A DNA stretch of 28,224 nt from a virus. The DNA is taken from positions 1 through 28,224 of the IMG/VR virus record IMGVR_UViG_3300010885_037119; one strand, 5' to 3'. Each line of letters begins with the position of its first letter. Position 1 is the first letter of the stretch. The notes beneath the pieces were generated by a model. That model made no database searches. It saw only the letters and a list, made by a program, of their open reading frames with translations, and had not been told where the DNA came from. Below are positions 24,559-28,224 of the stretch, one piece after another. The position numbers and the translations under genes are program-made.

Positions 24559-24855
24559 TTAAGTCATTAATTCTGAAATAATTTTTCGGTAAGCTTCAAT
24601 ATTACCTTCAATAAAACGATAAGGCAAGGGATTTAAGTCAGAATTAAGTTGTTTTTGAGATGATTTTTCAAGATCACAAGCAAATGCCAGTAACGAGTCA
24701 CGTTCTGATTTGACAGTATTCCGCCAAACTTGGGAATGTTTTCCAGTGCCTTTGGTAACAAACTCCCAGCATGGACTACACAGTTCTCCCACGAATGATC
24801 CTTGATCCTGATGATTCAGACAATCCTTGACGATACATTTGATATGTTGTTTCAT
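24559..24855 (-). CDS. Small zinc-ribbon-like protein
   Basis: 98 aa. C7-x4-C12 and C26-x2-C29 (IKCIVKDCLNH, GELCSPCWEF), with H15 nearby, form a probable zinc-binding knuckle. They are followed by TKGTGKHSQVWRNT and a helical C-terminal half (ERDSLLAFACDLEKSS, IEAYRKIISEL). Similar CxxC small proteins are common hypotheticals in aquatic phages. A regulatory or nucleic-acid-binding role is possible but unproven. The start overlaps the upstream stop (ATGA, 24852-24855), and the HD hydrolase follows after 3 nt. Confidence 0.75.
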   Translation of the reverse strand: MKQHIKCIVKDCLNHQDQGSFVGELCSPCWEFVTKGTGKHSQVWRNTVKSERDSLLAFACDLEKSSQKQLNSDLNPLPYRFIEGNIEAYRKIISELMT

Positions 24856-25064
24856 TTTGATAATATCTCGATTAATTCCAAAAATAGTTTGTCTTTGATA
24901 ATTTTCGATTCTCTAATTAGAATTGGATCATTTGAATTTTCAAATTCTCGAATTGTAGTAATCAACTCGTTAAACAATGATGTGTTTACCAAATAACTGA
25001 TATATAAATTATGTAATTTTTTCACAGAATTTCTAATCTGATTGTCTATTTCAGCAATCTTCAT
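24852..25064 (-). CDS. Small helical protein, unknown
   Basis: 70 aa, almost entirely predicted alpha-helical (IDNQIRNSVKKLHNLYISYL, FNELITTIREFEN, KIIKDKLFLELIEILSK), highly charged and without cysteine. ATGA overlaps at both ends (24852-24855 and 25061-25064) place it firmly in the operon. Low-GC codon use (AAA, ATT, TTA) is stronger than in the fibre genes. Function unknown. Confidence 0.7.
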   Translation of the reverse strand: MKIAEIDNQIRNSVKKLHNLYISYLVNTSLFNELITTIREFENSNDPILIRESKIIKDKLFLELIEILSK

Positions 25065-25255
25065 ACAATACCATTATTTTGTTCGTATGTTTTTATCGCC
25101 TGCTGCAATTCTTCGGGAATTCCTATTTCCGTTAACTCAGAAAAAGATTCTTTAATACGAAGATACCATTCTCGTTGCTGTTCTTTATTCATAGTATCTA
25201 TAAAGTTTTTGTGATTTTTTAATTCATTCAGTTGTTGGTTCATTCTTCGACCCAT
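25061..25255 (-). CDS. Small helical protein, first gene of the hydrolase operon
   Basis: 64 aa from ATG 25255. ATG 25243 (MNQQLNELKNHKNF, 60 aa) is an alternative with GGTCGAAGA just upstream, whereas 25255 has no SD. The protein is helical and polar (NKEQQREWYLRIKESFSEL, PEELQQAIKTYEQNN). An extended -10 promoter lies directly upstream, so it heads the unit running through the zinc-ribbon and HD hydrolase genes. Function unknown. Confidence 0.68.
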   Translation of the reverse strand: MGRRMNQQLNELKNHKNFIDTMNKEQQREWYLRIKESFSELTEIGIPEELQQAIKTYEQNNGIV

Positions 25256-25271
25256 TAATATTATTGACTTT

Positions 25272-25302
25272 ATTATAACAGTAGTTCACATCGAGCTCAC
25301 AA
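25272..25302 (-). promoter_or_regulatory. Candidate extended -10 promoter
   Basis: TGTTATAAT (25272-25280) is a perfect extended -10 on the minus strand. The best -35-like match is TTGTGA (25297-25302) at a long 19-bp spacing, which an extended -10 can tolerate. It would drive the 64-aa, 70-aa, zinc-ribbon and HD hydrolase genes. Confidence 0.55.
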
Positions 25303-25306
25303 GTTA

Positions 25307-25546
25307 TTAACCCCATCTTAGCAAAAACAAGGTACGGTCTTGATCCCGTTCAAACTCAAATACGCCTTCACCCACATAACGCCATCCGGGCCCCCGTGCA
25401 GTGGCTCCTATGCCGCCACCAAATGTTGCCACACACCATTCCATGCAAGGTTTCCACCCTTGATAATAAACCTTCCATGTTGAATAATCTGGTCCACGTT
25501 GAGCTGCTGGTGCCATGATACTGGCCACAAACCAATTTTCTGTCAT
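25307..25546 (-). CDS. LRW-tail small protein 2
   Basis: 79 aa. It has an aromatic N-terminus (NWFVASIM, STWKVYYQGWKPCMEWCVATF), a Gly-rich middle (GGGIGATARGPGWRY) and the family ending EFERDQDRTLFLLRWG-stop. It starts 3 nt after the stop of LRW-tail protein 3, so the two are co-translated neighbours. Two cysteines lie in the WKPCMEWC segment. Not recognised outside this set. Confidence 0.75.
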   Translation of the reverse strand: MTENWFVASIMAPAAQRGPDYSTWKVYYQGWKPCMEWCVATFGGGIGATARGPGWRYVGEGVFEFERDQDRTLFLLRWG

Positions 25547-25549
25547 AGG

Positions 25550-25771
25550 TTATGACCACCGCATTGTCCATAATAGTAATTCACGTTGGTCAGCAAATTT
25601 GATGACCATGCCATTCATACTATCACAGCCTTTTGACAGATTCAATATCATCCACGATTCTATATCATATTGATTGGCCAAATACCATTCATAGTCACGA
25701 ACAAGCACCATATGCCTATCAAAGTATTCGTCGTGATAATATATCCAAGGTTGATCTAAATTGAGTGTCAT
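25550..25771 (-). CDS. LRW-tail small protein 3
   Basis: 73 aa. The N-terminal half is rich in aromatic and acidic residues (WIYYHDEYFDRHM, YEWYLANQYDIESWMIL). The C-terminus VIKFADQRELLLWTMRWS-stop is a variant of the family motif, with E for D, W for F and M for L. AGAAG lies about 9 nt before the ATG. It precedes LRW-tail protein 2 by 3 nt and lies 70 nt downstream of the endolysin gene. Confidence 0.75.
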   Translation of the reverse strand: MTLNLDQPWIYYHDEYFDRHMVLVRDYEWYLANQYDIESWMILNLSKGCDSMNGMVIKFADQRELLLWTMRWS

Positions 25772-25841
25772 GGGTCATTGCTTCTAATTACTGGTTAATA
25801 TTCTGTTATACTATCACAGAAAATGCTATTAGAGCAACTTT

Positions 25842-26678
25842 TTATGCCAACCAAGTCTCGTTGATGCCCAGAGCTTGTCTGAATTGTCTATATTTTATAG
25901 CACGATCATCCAATCCATGTAGGTTGGGGTTGATTTTATGGGTGACTTGTTCAATATCTCCATAGTCACTGACATTGGGCTGCACTCTGGTTTTCCAGAA
26001 CCATACTGCGATACGTGCAGCAATGTTGGGATCAGCAGCCAGATCTGGTTCTTTTTCTAGTGGGATTCCCAATGCTTGACCTGCAGCTTTATAATTATAT
26101 CGTCCAGTCAATTGAACAAAACCACGTCCACGATATTGATAACCATCACCAACATGGATATTGCCCAATTTTTTGGCCACTTTTGGATTATGTTTGATAT
26201 CGTATTTTAAAAACTTGGGATCTCCCACTGATTTTTCAATCATTCGGGTAAAGTTCCAAGTTTCATGCGCACTTTGTGCAAGAAATGCAGCCAATTCTTG
26301 TCCCGCAATACCAGCACCCTGAGCAGTTTTAATCAATTTTTGTGTATAAGGATTATTGAGTAAGGTTGGTGGAGGTGGTGGTGGAGGCGATGCTGTTGGT
26401 TGTTGCACTTGACTGTCTTTTTCCGGTGCAGCTTGTTTAGGTGCCTGTGGTGCCTGTTTTTTACCTGACGATGATGGAGTTTGATACTGGATCATGCTGC
26501 TAAATGGATCTTGAGATCGTGCACCAGTATTGGTATCAGCTGGGGGATCGGTTGCAATTAGGCCATAACCCAATGCACCCGCGGCCAAAGCACCGGCTGC
26601 ATATTTTCCCAGCCCTTCTTCAAGGTCATCGATTTCAATATCTGGTTGGTGGGGAGTAATAAATTCTCTGGCTCTCAT
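25842..26678 (-). CDS. GH19-type endolysin/chitinase-like muramidase with N-terminal anchor
   Basis: 278 aa from ATG 26678. A GTG at 26699 would overlap the upstream gene, and the ATG gives the MRAREFI start that resembles its neighbours. Residues 25-43 are a hydrophobic Ala/Gly segment (KYAAGALAAGALGYGLIA). Residues ~66-104 are a Gln/Pro-rich linker ending in seven prolines. The catalytic domain (110-278) has FLAQSAHETWNFTRMIE, with H138 and E139 as the GH19 HET motif (E139 the likely acid) and E148 nearby, then GDGYQYRGRGFVQLTGRYNY (G184-R-G). This lysozyme-like fold cleaves peptidoglycan. The N-terminal segment could be a membrane anchor, or, with L19-E-E21 before G22, part of a packaged-protein leader. 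Domain call confident; location uncertain. Confidence 0.87.
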   Translation of the reverse strand: MRAREFITPHQPDIEIDDLEEGLGKYAAGALAAGALGYGLIATDPPADTNTGARSQDPFSSMIQYQTPSSSGKKQAPQAPKQAAPEKDSQVQQPTASPPPPPPPTLLNNPYTQKLIKTAQGAGIAGQELAAFLAQSAHETWNFTRMIEKSVGDPKFLKYDIKHNPKVAKKLGNIHVGDGYQYRGRGFVQLTGRYNYKAAGQALGIPLEKEPDLAADPNIAARIAVWFWKTRVQPNVSDYGDIEQVTHKINPNLHGLDDRAIKYRQFRQALGINETWLA

Positions 26679-26686
26679 GATAGGAG

Positions 26687-26694
26687 TATTTATG
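26687..26694 (-). promoter_or_regulatory. Late-promoter-like octamer CATAAATA overlapping a stop
   Basis: The TAA stop of LRW-tail protein 4 is the first three bases of TAAATA. The motif is only 9 nt before the endolysin ATG, very short for a T4 late leader, so this one is doubtful. Confidence 0.3.
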
Positions 26695-26902
26695 TCCACC
26701 GCAACGTGAACAACAGGGCATCCCGTTCAGATTCAAACATAATGACATTGTTGGATTCTCTGCTAAGATCTAGTACGGCGCCATATTCTTGGTGTAACCA
26801 GTCCCGCATACCAGCATAGGTGTGATGTGATCCACTTTGAACTATGGTCTTGTAATGAGTAAACACAGTGAGAAAGTATGGCTGCAGTGGTAGTTCTGTC
26901 AT
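26690..26902 (-). CDS. LRW-tail small protein 4
   Basis: 70 aa from ATG 26902, which shares one base with the upstream stop (TAATG). A GTG at 26911 is less likely. It starts MTELPLQPYFLTVFTHY, clearly homologous to MITLPLQPYLPNIMEHY of the adjacent protein 5, and ends VIMFESERDALLFTLRWT-stop. It is the closest pair within the family, showing tandem duplication. The middle (TYAGMRDWLHQEYGAVLDL) suggests a helix followed by a strand. Confidence 0.78.
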   Translation of the reverse strand: MTELPLQPYFLTVFTHYKTIVQSGSHHTYAGMRDWLHQEYGAVLDLSRESNNVIMFESERDALLFTLRWT

Positions 26903-27108
26903 TATGCCCACCTTAACGCAAATAACAAGGCATCTTGTTGATTTTCAAATATGAAAAATTGACTATGATTGTCATTATCACACTCTGCACGCCAATTAAG
27001 TTTTAGCCAATACTTAAAATCAGGAAAAGTATAGGCCCAACTATCTGGGCACTGATCATAGTGTTCCATTATGTTGGGCAAGTATGGCTGTAGTGGTAGT
27101 GTGATCAT
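26902..27108 (-). CDS. LRW-tail small protein 5
   Basis: 68 aa from ATG 27108, chosen because it makes an ATGA overlap with the upstream stop; ATG 27114 and a longer frame exist. N-terminus MITLPLQPYLPNIMEHYDQ, middle FPDFKYWLKLNWRAECDND, end FFIFENQQDALLFALRWA-stop. Paralogous to protein 4 along its full length. Confidence 0.78.
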   Translation of the reverse strand: MITLPLQPYLPNIMEHYDQCPDSWAYTFPDFKYWLKLNWRAECDNDNHSQFFIFENQQDALLFALRWA

Positions 27109-27311
27109 GGCCATCTCAGGGCAAATAACAGTGCTTGTTGATCTGTGGGAAATGTCACACATGGTTGCCCAGTTTCAAGATAACGTATATTGGAAAATCC
27201 ATAATACTGTTTGACACTTAATAGTGGAGTATCAGGTTTGGCTGTCTCATCAAGATACTGAGATAGCAAGTTTTCCCAGATGGGCAGGGGAACCAAGATT
27301 TCGGTGGTCAC
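27105..27311 (-). CDS. LRW-tail small protein 6
   Basis: 68 aa from a GTG start at 27311, supported by GGGGGTGA a few bases upstream; the preceding stop is 3 nt away. The N-terminus MTTEILVPLPIWENLLSQYLDE shows the same (L)-PLP-x pattern as proteins 4 and 5. It ends CVTFPTDQQALLFALRWP-stop, with Q replacing D. The middle (LLSVKQYYGFSNIRYLETG) is beta-like. Confidence 0.76.
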   Translation of the reverse strand: MTTEILVPLPIWENLLSQYLDETAKPDTPLLSVKQYYGFSNIRYLETGQPCVTFPTDQQALLFALRWP

Positions 27312-27314
27312 AAA

Positions 27315-27560
27315 TCACCCCCACGTTGCCATAAAGTTTAAAAAATCAAATTCATTGTCAAATTCCAGTCCATGTAATACCCACAATGATTCGATCATAA
27401 TGATTTCTGCTTTGTACATCTTTTTAAACAAAGCTTTTTTAATGTTTATGTATTCTGCATCACTGGCTTGGGGATCAAGAAGTCCCAAGGATAATAAATT
27501 TCGACTGGCCTTGTTATATGCTTGAACAATTTGGTCATCGCTGGAAAATTCAACCAACAT
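27315..27560 (-). CDS. Diverged LRW-like small protein, first of the array
   Basis: 81 aa with AAGGAA 7 nt before the ATG. Mostly helical (DQIVQAYNKASRNLLSLGLL, INIKKALFKKMYKAEIIMIE). It ends LEFDNEFDFLNFMATWG-stop, which keeps the F-x4-D spacing, hydrophobic helix and W-x-stop but not the LR. It is either a diverged member or convergent. A sigma70-like promoter lies upstream, so it appears to head the array. Confidence 0.7.
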   Translation of the reverse strand: MLVEFSSDDQIVQAYNKASRNLLSLGLLDPQASDAEYINIKKALFKKMYKAEIIMIESLWVLHGLEFDNEFDFLNFMATWG

Positions 27561-27605
27561 AGTTTAATTCCTTATAGTGCAAGTAGCATAAAATATAATA
27601 CTCAC

Positions 27606-27635
27606 ATGATAGCACCACATTGCAAAGTCAGTCAA
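27606..27635 (-). promoter_or_regulatory. Candidate sigma70-like promoter for the small-protein array
   Basis: TTGACT (27630-27635), an 18-bp spacer and TATCAT (27606-27611) on the minus strand, with a leader of about 40 nt to the ATG at 27560. Both boxes differ from consensus at one position. Confidence 0.5.
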
Positions 27636-27670
27636 TCCACCCCCGTTAAAATTTTACAGCGCATTATCTA

Positions 27671-27686
27671 CTACTTTAAATAGTAG
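27671..27686 (+). promoter_or_regulatory. Hairpin with TTAAATA motif before the GIY-YIG gene
   Basis: CTACT (27671-27675) and AGTAG (27682-27686) can pair. Between and partly within the arms is a forward TAAATA (27677-27682). The ATG is 4 nt past the hairpin and no SD is visible. In T4, I-TevI expression is restrained by a late promoter plus an RNA hairpin over the ribosome site; this could be comparable, though the stem is short. Confidence 0.35.
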
Positions 27687-27689
27687 ACT

Positions 27690-28112
27690 ATGACGACAAT
27701 CTATTATACCTTATACCAAATAACTGACACAGTCAACAATATGATCTATGTAGGAGTTCACAGGACCCATAATTTACAAGATGGGTACATGGGTTCGGGC
27801 AGTGAATTGAAAAAGGCCAAAAGAAAGAATATTGAGCGGTATGGGGAGCATAAATTCTCCAAGCAGATCATGGAGTACTTTGACAGTGAGGAGGCCATGT
27901 ATCAGAGAGAGGCTGAGATTGTCACACCAGAGTTCTGTGCTGATCCAAATACCTATAATCTAGTACCGGGTGGTAGACGTGGTGGTTATAGTAATTACTA
28001 TGGTAGGAAATCAGCCAAACGGGCACTTAAGACAAGAAAAAATGTCTATACCAAGACCGTATCCAAACCAGTGGTAGACAGTAAACCCAAATCTCAGTGG
28101 GCATTTCCCTAA
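27690..28112 (+). CDS. GIY-YIG endonuclease (homing-endonuclease-like)
   Basis: 140 aa on the plus strand. The GIY-YIG module spans residues ~5-95: YYTLYQI and YVGVHRT form the two strand motifs, then GYMGSG, a helix to IERYGEHKF, a glutamate-containing REAEIV, and TYNLVPGGRRGG. The C-terminal ~45 residues (GRKSAKRALKTRKNVYTK) are basic and probably bind DNA. It resembles T4 Seg and free-standing GIY-YIG homing enzymes, which spread by cleaving intronless or geneless alleles. No intron or split gene is visible here. It is inserted between minus-strand genes, facing right into the next gene's 3' end with a 6-nt gap. Confidence 0.88.
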   Translation: MTTIYYTLYQITDTVNNMIYVGVHRTHNLQDGYMGSGSELKKAKRKNIERYGEHKFSKQIMEYFDSEEAMYQREAEIVTPEFCADPNTYNLVPGGRRGGYSNYYGRKSAKRALKTRKNVYTKTVSKPVVDSKPKSQWAFP

Positions 28113-28118
28113 AGATAA

Positions 28119-28224
28119 TTATTTTTTCTTGGTGTTGACGTTGATGGCTTTGCCACTGCGTGATGGATTGGGATCTTGGCGTCGTTTTCTAGCAGCTGCA
28201 CTGGCACGACCTTTTTTGCCTAAT
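28119..28224 (-). CDS. C-terminal fragment of a basic protein (partial)
   Basis: A minus-strand frame enters from the right edge and ends at TAA (28119-28121). The visible 34 residues are strongly basic (GKKGRASAAARKRRQDPNP, then SRSGKAINVNTKKK), the kind of tail found on nucleic-acid-binding proteins. Too little is present to name the gene. Confidence 0.6.
   Translation of the reverse strand, partial: LGKKGRASAAARKRRQDPNPSRSGKAINVNTKKK

Noticed and set aside
25798-25826. A TTCTGT/ACAGAA inverted repeat and a GATAGT box before LRW-tail protein 3
   Set aside because: The stem is only 6 bp with no U-tract, and the promoter boxes are weak; not enough to call a terminator or a promoter.
26690-26911. 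Longer versions of the LRW proteins starting at upstream GTG or ATG codons (also 27162 for the next gene and 23118 for protein 1)
   Set aside because: The shorter starts give ATGA or TAATG junctions for proteins 4 and 5 and a matching LPLQPY N-terminus between these paralogues. The longer ones need GTG or TTG and larger overlaps.

Overview
The window looks like part of a T4-like (tailed, contractile-tail) bacteriophage genome from an aquatic bacterium; the host is unknown. Three kinds of evidence support this. First, almost every gene is on the minus strand, with 1-10 nt gaps or ATGA/TAATG start-stop overlaps. Second, an NNTAAATA octamer, matching the T4 gp55-type late promoter TATAAATA, lies in most of the gaps that precede structural genes. 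Third, the gene families (collagen-like, LamG and polyglycine adhesins, several 2OG-Fe(II) oxygenases, a GIY-YIG endonuclease and many tiny ORFs) are those of marine and freshwater T4-like phages. No terminase, capsid or polymerase gene is present to settle the classification. No tRNA, rRNA, CRISPR array, insertion sequence or integrase was seen.

About 1-18.6 kb is a receptor-binding and tail-fibre region. A very large LamG-domain fibre runs off the left edge. It is followed by a conserved 132-aa phage protein, a 2OG oxygenase, an 86-aa protein, a two-domain glycine-rich adhesin, its ATGA-coupled 198-aa partner, a 1399-aa collagen-like fibre, an alpha/beta hydrolase, two related glycine-rich adhesins, a second 2OG oxygenase, two unknown proteins and a gp38-like polyglycine adhesin. 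The fibres share modules: a TGAL..GG..G.G..YVGG motif, a common N-terminal domain and duplicated non-collagenous inserts. This suggests a locus that evolves by domain shuffling. One plus-strand glycosyltransferase-like gene with its own near-consensus sigma70 promoter sits inside this block.

About 18.6-22.6 kb carries a third 2OG oxygenase (DUF6445-like), a phage family of unknown function, a GP88-family cysteine-motif protein, two small proteins and a tandem pair of paralogues. Several proteins here begin with an M(K/R)..E(L/F)-type N-terminus. It resembles the capsid-targeting sequence of T4 internal proteins, so some may be packaged in the head.

About 22.7-27.6 kb is a dense run of very small genes mixed with a few enzymes: dTDP-4-dehydrorhamnose 3,5-epimerase (rfbC), a SpoT/MESH1-type HD hydrolase with an intact active site, a zinc-ribbon protein and a GH19-type endolysin with a hydrophobic segment and a proline-rich linker. 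Scattered through this run are six proteins of 68-79 aa, plus one diverged seventh, whose C-termini all follow F-x4-(D/E/Q)-x2-L-(F/W)-x-(L/M)-R-W-x-stop. I do not recognise this family, and it is the most novel-looking feature here. A plus-strand GIY-YIG endonuclease and the basic tail of another minus-strand gene close the window.

Working model: the late-promoter genes build the adsorption apparatus and perhaps internal proteins. The sigma70-like promoters drive host-modifying functions early, such as alarmone hydrolysis, sugar-nucleotide and glycosyl transfer, and the small-protein array.
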